The notes below the pieces were generated by a model. It worked only from the letters and a program-made list of their open reading frames with translations. It ran no database searches and had not been told where the DNA came from. 64,000 nucleotides of DNA, taken from assembly GCA_963978895.1 (NCBI GenBank), contig OZ022243.1, positions 16,021,789 to 16,085,788 of the forward strand, written 5' to 3'. Position 1 is the stretch's first letter. Each line of letters starts with the position of its first letter. Source of the stretch: Erpobdella octoculata (taxonomy: Eukaryota > Annelida > Clitellata > Hirudinida > Erpobdellidae). Both the position numbers and the translations under genes were made by a program. Of the stretch, positions 25,111 through 37,189 are shown piece by piece.

Positions 25111-25188
<78 letters not shown>
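25111..25188. repeat. (AT)n microsatellite
   Basis: Lies between the Helitron 5' end and the 3' end of a LINE. Confidence 0.95.
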
Positions 25189-25190
<2 letters not shown>

Positions 25191-26185
25191 TTAACCATCT
25201 CAAACAGAAGGGCCAGCAGGTCACTTACACCATTTGGATCAAAACATAAAATAAACAAAAAGAATGCAATCAAGAGTTCGAACAAAAGAGAAAGCAAAAA
25301 TGAGAAAATAGAAAAATGAAAAAGAGGAAGAGACAAAACAATAGTGAAACAGATGGTTAAGTATTAGGTAGCAACGAGAAAATAATAAGGATAAAGAGGC
25401 AAAATAGTCGTGAAACGCCCGCTTATAACATTATGTTAAAAACTTTGAAAGATCAGTCCGATTGATCAGGCACTTGAAATGGCTGTAGGTGGATGAGTTA
25501 ACAACATTGTGGGATAATGCATTCCATACCCTTATGATTCGGTGACTGAAATAGAACTTGGTTGCATCAATTCTGTGCATCCCAGGTTTTAACTTGTAGC
25601 GGTGGTCCCTTGTGGCTAGGTAATGAGATTTTTAAAGTTTTGTAGTTAAGTTTGAGTCGGTAAAGCCGTTTAAAAGTTTATAGCAGAAGCAGAGGTCGAT
25701 AATCAGTCTTCGATGTTGTAGTGATTTAAGACCAAGGATGTCGAGGCGAGTGAAATAAGACGAGTGTCAGATGGCAGGAATCGTTTTAGTAAATCGTCTT
25801 CGAACACTCTCAACTCTATCAACCAGTTATTTGTGATGGGGGTTCCAAATTACAGAAGAATATTCTAGTAAGGGTCGTACATATGTAGAAAATGCTCTTG
25901 TCAGAACGTCAGGATCTTTGGTTGTAAAGGCTAAGTTGATCAACCGTGATCACACAGACGCTGCATGAACAGTACTTTCAATATGCTTCCTGAATTTGAG
26001 GTCACTGTTGATCAGCACGCCAAGATCTCTCGCATGTGAGCCAATGTGGTAAGAAGGTGCATCTAGAGATTTACTTGCACGGCCATAAATGGAGCAGATG
26101 AAGTATTTTGACAAAGCCAGATTCAATTGCCACAAATCACTCCATGATACCAATTCGTTAACTGTAGTTGGAAGGATGACTTGCA
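25189..26185 (-). pseudogene. non-LTR retrotransposon RT C-terminal fragment
   Basis: Minus-strand frames read WQLNLALSKYFICSIYG, then ARDLGVLINSDLKFRKHI. A damaged tail follows with LQHRRLIIDLCFCYKLLNGF and RIIRVWNAL. These are the thumb and C-terminal motifs of CR1/Jockey-group LINEs (DLGV....L.F..H). The RT catalytic part is missing. The tail matches the fragment at 54984-55690, so both belong to one family. It abuts Gypsy pol at 26186. Confidence 0.8.
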
Positions 26186-26967
26186 AAGGAATTATATAAG
26201 CTTACAGAAAAGAGTGCACCGTTTGATTGGTCAGAGTCGTGTCAACAAGCGTTCGAACAGTTAAAGACAGCTTTGAGTTTGACGCCGGTTCTGTCGTATC
26301 CAATCCCTGAAAAGGATTTTGTATTAGACACAGATGCAAGTAATGAAGGAATAGGGGCTTAGTCAAATTGTTGATGGCAATGAAAAGGTTATAGCTTATT
26401 ATAGCAGAACTTTGTCGAAACCGGAGCGCAATTACTGCGTAACCAGGCATGAGTTATTGGCAATCGTTGATTCTATTAAGCACTTTCACAAGTATTTATA
26501 TAGTCAAAAGTTTTTGTTGAGAACGGATCACGCTGCTTTGAAATGGCTTTTAAGATTTAAAAATCCAGAAGAACAAGTGGCTAGGTGGATCGAACGTTTA
26601 CAATCATATGAGTTTGAAATTCAGCATCGGAAGGGTGAACAGCACAAAAATGTTGACACTCTGTCACGACGACCGTGCAATGATGACTGTAAGTATTGCA
26701 TTCGCATGGAGGGGAAGGAAATAAATAATCAGTGTTTTCAGGTACGGTTTCAAATTGACGACCCTTGGTCAGATGAAGTGATTTGAGACGAACAATTAAA
26801 AGATGATGATATAGGGCCGATTTGGAGATGGATGGTAGAAGGGAAGAAACCTGATTGGCAAGAGATTTCTGAATTGAGTTCTGCTACTAAATTGTATTGG
26901 GCACAATGGGACTCTCTAAGGATCTCAAAAAAGAATTTGTGAAAGCACTGATGGTTCCACTAATGTT
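26186..26967 (+). pseudogene. Gypsy pol: RT end and RNase H
   Basis: Starts KELYKLTEK, then FDWSESCQQAFEQLKTAL and DFVLDTDASNEGIG (the DTDAS block that opens RNase H). After a frameshift near 26362 it continues YYSRTLSKPERNYCVTRHEL, LLRTDHAALKWLLRF and HRKGEQHKNVDTLSRRPC. A TGA interrupts it at 26784, and another shift comes before 26968. The 5' part of the element is replaced by a LINE fragment. Confidence 0.88.
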
Positions 26968-29359
26968 TTGCAATTAATTATTCCAAAAGTAAAAATGCCA
27001 GAAATGCTCCAACAAATGCACTCCGGAGTATCAGGGGGACATCTAGGGATGAATAAAACGTTGGACAAGATCCGCCAAAGATTTTATTGTGTATACTGTA
27101 AAATGGATGTAAAGGAATGGTGTCAAAAATGTGATACCTGTGCCGCTAGTAAAGGACCACATGCTAAAACAAAGGACCATTTACAACAGTACAATGTAGG
27201 TTCCCCTTTTGAAAGAATTGCTATAGATTTAGCAGGTCCATTTCCAGTGTCAAAATCCGGCAATAAGTACATATTTGTGGTCATAGATTATTTTACAAAA
27301 TGGCCAGAGGTGTTTGCTATACCTAATCAAGAAGCAGTGACAGTTGCCAATGTTGTTGTTGATGGCTGGGTTAGTCGCTATGGAGTACCAATGGAGCTCC
27401 ATTCAGATCATGGCAAGAACTTTGATTCACAATTGTTTAGAGAAATGTGCCGTGTTTTAGGCATACATAAAACCCGCACAACTCCCCTTCATCCTCAGTC
27501 TGACAGTATGGTGGAACGATTTAATCGAACTATTCAACAGCATTTGTCTAAGATGGTCGGTGTGAACCAAGTTGATTGGGATAAACACATTCCGTTATTT
27601 TTGATGGCTTACAGAGGATTGGTTCACAACATGACGAAGGCCACCCCAAGTAAAATGTTATTTGGACGGGAGATACGACTTCCTTGCGATCTTATGTTTG
27701 GAAGTCTGGGAGACAAAGTAGAATCGGAAAGCGAGTATGCCACACAATTGCGGGCTCGGTTAAATGAAATTCATTTTGTAGCCCGAAATAGGATCAAGGC
27801 AGCCAGCGACAAAATGAAAACTCGGTATGATCGTCAATCAAATATGAAAGAGTTTAAAGAAAATGATTTGGTGTGGTTCTACAATCCACAACGCAAAATT
27901 GGGAAATCACCTAAACTTCAACAAGACTGGGAAGGACCATATAGTAAGCTTCTGCGTCCCGTTATTTTTTTGGAACGATACGATACGATACGATTTCTGA
28001 AATTTGCCCCGAATTAAACGATACGATACGAGACGCTTCGAACAATAACGATACGATATCGATACGATACGATACGATTTCGGGATCTCGACTGAAGCGG
28101 AAATTTTGCCTAGAGATAACATAGAATGATGAACTATACGCGACAGACAATATTAATAACTACATTAAAAAAATTCATTGAAAAAAAATATATAAATATT
28201 AAAAAATTTCAAAATTTATAAAAATTTACCAAATTTAATTTTTTTTTACAACTTGAAATAAGTTTCATTTGTTTAGTTTCGGTACATCTATTTGTCTAAA
28301 TTTAGACTCTAAATAAAACGCTACCGCCGATAGAAAGTATTTATTTACTTTATTTAGTGACGCGGCATGATAATGATGACAAACACGAGAAAGTGCCTCT
28401 ATGCAAGAATTAAAAAAGTGAAAAAACCCAGCGTGTTTATTTATAGGCGATGGCGAATGCGGTTAGCAATAGCAAGAAAGAAGCTGAGAAAGTTTCGAAT
28501 TCCAGCTGCTGACGATACGGGCTACGGCACTGTCGTGCACACTACAGGTGGCACACACATACTCACACACAACCAAGAATATCATTGAGATTATAAAGAT
28601 ATATCTTAGATGATCTACTATTACGGTCAATTACGGATATCGAAACACTAAAATAATCATTCCAATTCTATGTAACAAATTTGAAAAAATAGGTTTATCA
28701 AACAGACTAAACCAAAACATAAACATAGAATGATCATTACTATTACATTACTCATTATTCTCATTAATAATAATAGTCATCGATGTCAGCGAGTACGATT
28801 GCCTTGTAGGGCTTGTAGTATCAGTAGTATGCAGAGCTCGACTAGCAGCCTAAGAGGAGCGTGGCTTTTTTGCTGCTGGTTCCCAGACTAAAAATAGTAA
28901 ATAATGGGGCTACAGGCTGTCTGGAAAACCGAATTTAAAGTGGGGATGATAATAGTTGTTGAATCAATTGCAAATATTCACAGTTGTGACAATCGTTAAT
29001 TAAATATGTATGACTTTCGTTATTTATTGGAAAATATTTGTTAAAAATCTCGATATTTTCGAGATTTTAATCGAGAATGAAATTTTAAGTATCGCTAATT
29101 ATATAGATACGGGATTTCTTCCGCAGGCTGTATCGGTTCAATGGCGATACGGGATCTCCCGTATCGTTTTGAAATCTCGATTGAATTCGAGATAACGATA
29201 TCGGGACGCAGATGCTTACCATATAGAATTATTAAAAAGATCAATGATGTCATCTACCGGATTCAAAAGGGCCAACGTACTAAAATGAAAGTAATTCATG
29301 TTGACCGCTTTGCAAAATATTATGGAGGCAATGAAACTGTTCGGGACGAACAGGATTAA
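26968..29359 (+). pseudogene. Gypsy integrase, interrupted by a hAT
   Basis: The zinc-binding region reads MHSGVSGGHLGMNKTLD with CQKCDTC. The core has IAIDLAGPFPVS (first Asp), LHSDHGKNFD (second Asp) and SMVERFNRTIQQHL (Glu), so the DDE triad is intact. A typical tail, TPSKMLFGREIRLP, follows. At WEGPY the frame enters the hAT at 27945. It resumes in the same reading after 29218 with RIIKKINDVIYRIQKG and ends VRDEQD with a stop (29357-29359). A purine tract AAGAAGGGGGTAG follows at once. Without the insertion this integrase would be full length. Confidence 0.9.
27945..29218 (+). mobile_element. hAT-type element (TAAGCATCTGCG family) in Gypsy integrase
   Basis: Begins TAAGCTTCTGCGTCCCG and ends CGGGACGCAGATGCTTA. 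It is flanked by a perfect 8-bp duplication CCATATAG (27937-27944 and 29219-29226). CGATA repeats occur at both ends. The middle keeps a short homologue of the BED-region flank. It has no functional transposase. Confidence 0.92.
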
Positions 29360-29626
29360 GAAGGGGGTAGTTTTATATCTACGGTCTATAATTTTGTTAT
29401 CAAAGCTGATTAACCTCAGAAGACTATATGAACTAAGAAAGCATATAAAAAAAATATAAAGTTGAGTCATTGCTTTTAGTGATTACATAACTTCGATCAA
29501 CCAGTCTTATTTACAGTTACTAAGACACAAGTTCTTGATTAAGTTGGTATTTCTTTTAATAAATTTAGGACCATTTACAAAAAACTTGAATATTACAACA
29601 ATTTATATATATATATACTAACTGAC

Positions 29627-29695
<69 letters not shown>
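29360..29695. other. possible Gypsy 3' LTR start, then (AT)n
   Basis: AAGAAGGGGGTAGT is shared with 45141-45155, where it also follows a CAGAATTAAG-type end. The matching 5' LTR is absent, so LTR limits cannot be set. (AT)n runs lie at 29604-29618 and 29632-29693. Confidence 0.4.
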
Positions 29696-29700
<5 letters not shown>

Positions 29701-30423
29701 TATAGTAGCCCACGTCACTCACTCACTGATTCTGTCACGCTTACGTAATTAGTCGTATAGATTATATCAATGTGCACGTAAGAATTTATGGCGCGCAGGC
29801 GTGTAATAAAAATTATTATGCAATTGTACCTATCTCAGTCTCAGTCCTAGAGATCAAAAGAAGTGGCGCTGCATTTGAAAAATATTATATAATAGATTTA
29901 AAAAAATCTCAGAACCAAGGACCACTTTTCGATGGCCGTCAATTCACAAGAAATGTCGTGTATACTGAAATTCCTTAATAACCAATTATTGCACTTTTCA
30001 ATTTTCACATCCTTTGAATTTATATGATATACTTTAGTAAATTGAAAATTTTAACACAATAAAAAATTTAATTAAATTTGCTGATATATACAAAAAAATT
30101 TTATGGTTATCAAATGTCATTTTGTTTTTGTTGACTATTTTTTATAAAATGTATCCAAAGTACATCGTAATTTTAAGACATGCGTGCGTCCTTGGGGCGG
30201 GCAAAACCACTATGTATGTATGTTAGCAATTACACATAACTCGGCGGCCGCAGGAGTCAGCAATCAGCAGTTGATAAAAGTTAGTGAGCGCAGGCGTGTA
30301 ATAAAAGTTATTACGCAAGTGTACAATGACAGTCTCAAAGATCAAAAAAGGTGATACTGCAATCAGAAATGAACGTATAATAAAATTTTAAAAAATCCGT
30401 CATTTTTGACGGGCTAACTCTAG
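29696..30423 (+). mobile_element. Helitron family C, non-autonomous
   Basis: The 3' end has the hairpin CCGTCATTTTTGACGG (stem 30397-30402/30407-30412), seven bases, then CTAG (30420-30423) and T. This is the classical Helitron arrangement. Inside, GCGCAGGCGTGTAATAAA and the region after it are duplicated (29790 and 30291). The 5' limit is lost in (AT)n. Confidence 0.65.

Positions 30424-30426
<3 letters not shown>

Positions 30427-30471
<45 letters not shown>
30427..30471. repeat. (AT)n microsatellite
   Basis: Follows directly on the Helitron C terminus. Confidence 0.95.
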
Positions 30472-30475
<4 letters not shown>

Positions 30476-30550
30476 TGTCTGTTTGTTTGTCTCTCTGTCT
30501 GTCTGTTTGTCCTTTGTTTTTATGAGACGAGATTTTTGGTTATTGTAAGG

Positions 30551-30969
30551 TTTATCGACAGTTGACAGTTAATCGATCTTAATTGGAAAGTCGACTAACC
30601 TGCGAAGGAGTCGATTATCCTGTGAAGGAGTCGATCATACTGCGAAGGAGTTGATCATCCTGCGAAGGAGTCGATCATCTTGCGAAGGAGTCGATTATCC
30701 TGCAAGTCGATTAACCAGCTCACGCTTTGCTGTGCATGACAAAGAAACGCATCCGCATGGGTCGATATAGGTATATTAACCTAAGTGACCATTGGCTCCT
30801 ATTCAACTCTCTGGTCTATTTAAAGATGGCTACTTATTCACTTGGTGGTGTTTTTACATAGACTGTATGCTAAACACTTCTATATCAGCACTGTACTGCA
30901 GTATCAGTATTTAAAACATATTAGAAATTCTTTCCAATTTAAGTCGATTAACTGTCAACTGTCGATAAA
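30551..30969. mobile_element. MITE with 26-bp perfect inverted ends
   Basis: The arms at 30551-30576 and 30944-30969 are exact reverse complements starting TTTATCGACAGTTGACAG. The interior carries about five to six TGCGAAGGAGTCGATCATCC units (30598-30706). No coding sequence; superfamily unknown; target duplication unclear. Confidence 0.65.
30598..30706 (+). repeat. about 21-bp minisatellite (CTGCGAAGGAGTCGATCAT)
   Basis: Five to six near-identical units inside the MITE. Confidence 0.9.
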
Positions 30970-31013
30970 AACACAGTTCCCCAAGATTTTTATATGTATG
31001 TATATATATTTAT

Positions 31014-31657
31014 TAAGGCTGGGCCCGATTAATTGGCGCACGGATAATCGGGCCAATTATTGCCGTAATCGGCATAATCGCCAAGGGAAAAAATAATCGG
31101 TGCCGATTAAACTTTTTCTGAAAAATTACCCACTTACAATTTGTTCGTATATTATCTAGTGAAAGTACGACAAATAATAAAAAAATCTTTCACCGTGCAG
31201 TGAATGAATGTTGAAATATTAGAAATAAAAATGACATCAAAGGAAACGTCGGCGTTCTGCAGTCATTCGCGAATGAAAGTAAAGTATTGATTGAAAGAAA
31301 ATTAAATTAATAAAAGAATATAAAAATGACATCAAAGAGTTGGGCGGCATGTTTTGAAAATTAACTGGTTTAAAAATTAAATTATCAAAAAGAATTTAAA
31401 TTTTTAATTCTCTTTGATTTTGCCGATATTTTAGTGTTGGCGGGACAACCACTAACCATTATCACCATTATGCGAGCAAGCGCATGCAAGCAGCAAAATA
31501 CACGCTTGTATTATGCGATATGTTTCGGAACAAGAATTTTCACTTAAGAAATAGTAATTATAAAATAATCGGCGTCATAATCGGTATCAGCAATTTTAAT
31601 AATCGGCTATACTTGGTATCGGCATAATCGGCAAAAAGCCATATCGGAACGGCCTTA
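31014..31657 (-). mobile_element. hAT-type MITE (TAAGGCTG family)
   Basis: TAAGGCTGGGCCCGATTAAT at the left and GGCCTTA at the right. The body is the reverse complement of 22157-22849. It sits in AT repeats, so the target duplication cannot be read. Confidence 0.8.
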
Positions 31658-31680
31658 ATATATATATATATATATATATA

Positions 31681-32044
31681 TGTCTCAACTTCAGACTCGA
31701 ACCCACGACTGTCGGATCGGCAACACCGCCTCGCTTCATGCCAACTACCTTACCATCTGCGCCACTTCCACCGCCATAAAACAGAGGTTGTTAAGCGCTT
31801 TTGTTGGGGTATGTTGAACACAACACTCGACTATGAATGGGTACGAATCAATGCTCGATAGTATATATAAGTTGTACGGCTTTCATTCCGTCACTAGCCA
31901 ATTTAATAGCTATCGAAGATATATGTTTTATGATATATATTATAAGGAAACATAGCGTTGATATATTTTTAGGAGCCACATATATCAGAAACTTGGATGG
32001 CTTACAATCCACCACGAAATAACACAAATATAAATGTCTCAACT
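31681..32044 (-). mobile_element. tRNA-derived SINE plus family body
   Basis: The SINE head is at 31681-31775 (B box complement GACTCGAACC, A box complement CCATCTGCGCCA). The body goes through CAACACTCGACTATG to the AGGAAACATAGCG end, matching the palindrome at 395-1033. Confidence 0.7.
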
Positions 32045-32066
32045 TATTATAATATATATATATATA

Positions 32067-32690
<624 letters not shown>

Positions 32691-32695
32691 TATAT

Positions 32696-33461
32696 TAGAG
32701 AGTGACACGGTAATACCGACCGCGGTAAATACCGCGGTGTCCGCGGTAAATACCGCGGTGTCCGCGGTAAATACCGCGGTAACGGGAACAGATTTCAATA
32801 ATTTCACCATTACCGCGCGGTAATGGGGAAAAAATGGGGGAAAAATTTGCGGTAATGGGGAAAATGTTGACGGTAATTCCGTGGAACGGTAATGAAGTTT
32901 TAAACTAATTTTTTAAAATTAAAAAATTTATTTTTTATTTTTTTTGTACTTTGTTTTATCGTCTTTGTACTTTGTTTTATCGTCTTTGTACTTTGTTTTA
33001 TCGTCTTTGTACTTTGTTTAGCTAATTCTACCGGACTATCTTTCTTTTTGTATTTCATTTCGGTTGAATGTCCTGGTCTTGAATCGGTTTAATTTTAATA
33101 GTACATTTTTGGTTGTAGTTTTAAATAAATGGGAAAATGCGACACCGAAAAATGAATTTCAATTAAAAGTGAACGCTTGGGATTCGACAAATGTCAAGGC
33201 ACTCATGGATTGAAGAACTAATATTTTTTACTTTCTTATTTCATTTAAAACATAACTATCTTTTTGCAATTTTTTTTAATAATTAACTTCAAAATAAGCT
33301 TGCATAAAAATTTAAAATGCGGGGACAATGAGGGTTTGGGAATGATAGCTGCGGGGATGGGGTGGGGATGGGGACATGGGGCGAGGGGACAGTGAGGGGA
33401 CGGGAAGAGAGTTTTCTTTGAGGGGTGGGGATGGGGAAGAAATGTTGTCCCCGTGTCACTC

Positions 33462-33465
<4 letters not shown>
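32696..33465. mobile_element. hAT-like MITE (TAGAGAGTGACACGG)
   Basis: Inverted ends TAGAGAGTGACACGG and CCGTGTCACTCTCTA. Subterminal GCGGTAAATACCGC units lie on the left and GGGGATGGGGA units on the right. The flanks are AT repeats, compatible with an 8-bp duplication. A TTTGTACTTTGTTTTATCGTC unit repeats about 3.6 times at 32944-33020. Confidence 0.8.

Positions 33466-33517
<52 letters not shown>
33466..33517. repeat. (AT)n microsatellite
   Basis: Continuation of the AT target tract on the right of the MITE. Confidence 0.95.
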
Positions 33518-33522
<5 letters not shown>

Positions 33523-34619
33523 GCTGGCTTTTTAAGGTTCTTATGCTGTTTTTTAGACCACTATTTTGTCTCATATAAATTATAGTTTAAACATCGAATG
33601 CATTTTGTCCCCTCAGATATGAATTACAGTTTAAACATTAACAAATTAAAACTTAAGCATCACTGATATCCGACTACGCATAGCAACCAAATTGGAAATC
33701 CCAGCCTGTTTAATTAAATTGAACATATGTTGACTCATAGAAATGCAAGGGCTGAAGTTTTTAATGTTTCTAATGGTTTTCCAAGATGAGACAGTTTAAT
33801 TTTTCTGACGACAGAATTGATTTTTTTCCTCCATTAAATTTTTGATGTGGCTTAGGTGCGCTGTAGCTGAATGCTGTGCACAGTCATCCAAGTTGATCTG
33901 CTCTCTCGTTGACACTTTCTGTTGTTTGGTTAGCTCGTTTAGTTACGTCTGAACTTCCTCAATTTTAATTAGTATTATTTAATACATTGGTTCTGCTCTC
34001 CAAGTGTGATCTTCTGCAAGGGATTGTTTTGATTAACTAAAGCAGATAGCTCTCACTGAAAAAATAAATGAATTTATTAGTTAATGCTGCATATATCTCG
34101 ACAGGTTATTTTCATTTTAAATACTCGTAAGATTATAAATGCCTACAATGGATTTATCAGACACTGTTCAACAGCTGCCTTTCCAAAAATCGCTAGTCTT
34201 ACTTTTTGAGTTCTAAGTTTTTAAGTGTCATGTCTACAAAAAATATATAACGCTACATATGGCATGTTAATAAATGTTGACCTGTGGCTTTGAAAAATGT
34301 GATATAAAACACAAATTGAAATAAAACATGAAGTTATGATAATATTAAAAACCTTCTTGTTATGTCAAAATGTCAAAGCAATTGATCCAGAATTTTTGGA
34401 GCACATGATGCAATTATAAATTGAAAAAAAAACAGCAGGAGATTGACATGGTTGCTTGAAAACTTTGTTCATGATTTTGTTGAAAAACAAAAATACTGCA
34501 CCTGCTGTTGTGTCTTTCAGAAAACTTTATTCTTTCAAAACACAATATAAATAACGGGAAACATGTAATGTAAATACCGCGCAACTCGCTTAAACACTAA
34601 ACAGAACTTTTTCGCAACA
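33518..34619. other. unassigned, probably downstream of Gypsy pol
   Basis: No motif. AAGGTTCTTATGCTGTTTTT at 33533 recurs at 35555, on the far side of the integrase. A matching LTR pair was not found. Confidence 0.35.
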
Positions 34620-35560
34620 ACTCGGCAGCCAGCTTGGCAGGCGCACGGTTGCCGGACTTTTCGTCGTGATTGGACTCTTCGTTGACGTGGTCGCTGGACT
34701 CCTCGTTTACGTGGTGTCAAATGCGTCGTCTCCAAGACTCGATGATGTGGAGTAACGTGTAACATAACGTGGGCGGAGTTGTTCCACATGGCGTTTCCAA
34801 ATCGACCCTTTTGAGCACAATCGTACTTGGATGTTTCGTGCTCCCAATATTTTCATGACGATTGCAGGAATCCATCTTTGTTGTTTACCATGTCCGGGAC
34901 CACAGTGTAGAGCGTAACAAAAATTTCCAATTTTGTACTTGTGTTGTATTTGGAAAGATTCTTTGTTCTTTGACTTCGTTTATCCTGCATCTCTCGAGCA
35001 AGGCAAGGAGGACATGGCGAAAGAGAATTTGTTTCTCATTTGCCGTCCATTTAAGAGTTCACTTGGGGAAAATCCAGATTCCAAGGGCGTTCTCCGATAT
35101 TGCAAAAGAAAATCTTGTAAAGCTCTTCGGAGAGGATGTGCAGACTTTGTGAGTGATTTTTTAAAAGTTTGTATCAATCGCTCAGCTGCCCTGTTGGTTG
35201 CAGGATGATAAGGAGCTCCAGAAAGATGAATGATGCCTCTTTCTTTGCACCAATTCTGAAATTCTTTAGAAGTAAAGGTTGGAGCATTATCAGTCACCAA
35301 AGTGTGGGGGAAACCAAAATGTGCGAAATCTTCATCCAAAAACTGAGTTGGCATCTACCATAACCAGCCAATTGGTTCCTAAAAAATTTATGGCGTGATC
35401 CAGATGCACTCTGTCCCAAGGCTTTTCAGGAATCATCCACAGGTGATTCATCATCTTTGGTGGCTTGTTTTGCTGTTCAGCACAAGAAAGCGACTTAAAT
35501 ATTCAATATCGTAATCAATTCGAGGCCAATAAACTGTAGTTCTTGCTGGCTGTTTAAGGT
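34620..35560 (-). pseudogene. Gypsy integrase and C-terminus (second lineage)
   Basis: The minus strand begins ARTTVYWPRIDYDIEYLSRF, then WDRVHLDHAINFLGTNWLVM (first Asp). After a shift come TLVTDNAPTFTSKEFQNWC (second Asp) and PATNRAAERLIQTFKKSL (Glu), with ELLNGRQMRNK. A tail around IQVRLCSKGSIWKRHVEQLR resembles the C-terminal domain of Gypsy integrases. The triad is visible but frames are broken near 35350 and 34980. It differs clearly in sequence from the integrase at 26968. Confidence 0.85.
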
Positions 35561-35789
35561 TCTTATGCTGTTTTTTTAGACCGCTATGTAAGTTTTTCTT
35601 TCAAATTTAACTTTCTGAAAAGTTAAAAAAATAAATGAAAGACTTCTAAATTCATTATTAGTCTTATAGTCATAATAACTACTTGTCAATAACAAATTAC
35701 CCATTAACGGTTATGGTTGCAAAAACACAACGTCATTTTTAGTATTTTCGTATAGTAGTGACCGTTAATGGTTAATACCAAATCGGCTT
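35561..35789. other. unassigned
   Basis: No signal recognised. Confidence 0.3.
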
Positions 35790-36720
35790 ATGCCATCAAT
35801 TAAAAAAACATTCACCTCTCCGAAAAAATTTCTTATACAATGCAAAATTAAAATTTCAAAAGATTTCCCGTGATCCTACAAGTGAAATCAAAATTCGTGC
35901 TAATAGACTTATTGCTGAAGTATTAGTTGCTGACCCTCAGAGTGGTGTGAAACAGATAGTTGGTAACTTTTTTCCTTGATATATCTATGGGAATGTTAAA
36001 ATCCACAAAGCAAGTTAGAGCTCTAAGACCCATAATTTCACAGTGTTCGACATCTACTATAGAACTTGCCAGATTCCTGGTCAGTACCTCACCTCGTTAT
36101 TGTCCCAATACGTATACTGTCAAATCTTTATTTGAATTCGTAAATTTCATAAAAGGAAATCGACTAGCCGACGGTGTAATTGCTTATCTGGACGTTGGTA
36201 ATCTTTTTACTAATGTCCCAACTGATGCAACCATTGATATAATACTCCAATATGCATACAACAGTGATACTCTTTATCCACCTGTTATTCCGCAGGAAAC
36301 CATGGATAAATTGTTACGTTTTTGCACTGAAGAACTACCTTTTAGGCCGCCTAACAGTTATATACTCAAGTTGATGGTGTTACAATGGATTCTCCTCTTG
36401 GACCTCTGTTTGCAAACTTTTACATGGGACACCTAGAGAAAATTGTTTTGAAAAGATAAAGAAATCAACTCTATACTTTCGGTATGTTGGTGATGTTTTT
36501 TGTCATGTGCTCAAGTTTGAGTGAGATCCGTGAAATAAACAGCATTCCACGAAAATTCCGTTTTCAACTTTACTGTTGAACTTAGTGACGTTCGCCAACA
36601 ATTGTCTTTCTTGGATGTTCTTGTTACTAAAACATCTTCAGACTTGATGAATCAAAACATATATATTAAACCCACCAATGGTGATACTTGCATGAATGGT
36701 GCAGGATACTGACCAGATAA
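35790..36720 (+). pseudogene. Penelope-like reverse transcriptase
   Basis: Pieces in order: IYGNVKIHK, RALRPIISQCSTSTIELARF, YTVKSLFEFVNFIKGNR, VIAYLDVGNLFTNVPTDATI (motif A), then after a shift DGVTMDSPLGPLFANFYMGH (motif B). RYVGDVF sits where PLEs have YVDD; the first catalytic Asp is Gly. LSFLDVLVTK and IYIKPTNGDT follow. The layout RT, then GIY-YIG, is that of canonical Penelope. Several frameshifts and the active-site change show it is dead. Confidence 0.88.
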
Positions 36721-37189
36721 ATATAAATGCTCGTGCCTATGAAATTTCATCTTCATGGAATAGCTCCGACGTTGAAGTAAAACGAATTAAATGAATGCTC
36801 GTCAATGATAACTACTCAAATTCAATGTTTAACAGAATTCGAAACATTTTCTTCAAAAGAATTAATAGTATTCAATCTAACAATGTTGGAAGGGACATTA
36901 ATGATGTTTCTATCTGATATTATGCCCAGATGCACGATCGATACAAATTGGATGAAGATGTCATTCATGCCATAATAAACAACAATATTGAAGTTACTGA
37001 TTGCTCTAAATATAGAGTTAAGTTCAACGATTACTACACCATTAATAAATTGCATAACATGATAATGCGCAATAAAGTCTCACAACCTCGGTTTTTATAA
37101 AAAACCAATGTGGTATGCCAGTTTATTTGTCTGCATCCACATGCTAATGTAAAAGCATATATTGGACATACACGGACCACCCTGTCAAG
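36721..37189 (+). pseudogene. PLE linker and start of GIY-YIG endonuclease
   Basis: Frames read INARAYEISSSWNSSDVEVK, the linker region, then VCQFICLHPHANVKAYIGHT. The AYIGHT block is the second half of a GIY-YIG signature. The next residue run is broken by the hAT at 37190. Confidence 0.75.

Noticed and set aside
28503..28540. Further hammerhead (CTGACGATACGGGC)
   Set aside because: No GAAA follows at the right distance and stems do not pair.
33526..35590. AAGGTTCTTATGCTGTTTTT repeats as LTRs of the Gypsy at 34.6-35.6 kb
   Set aside because: One copy overlaps the integrase coding start and the repeat is only about 40 bp, so they are not LTRs.
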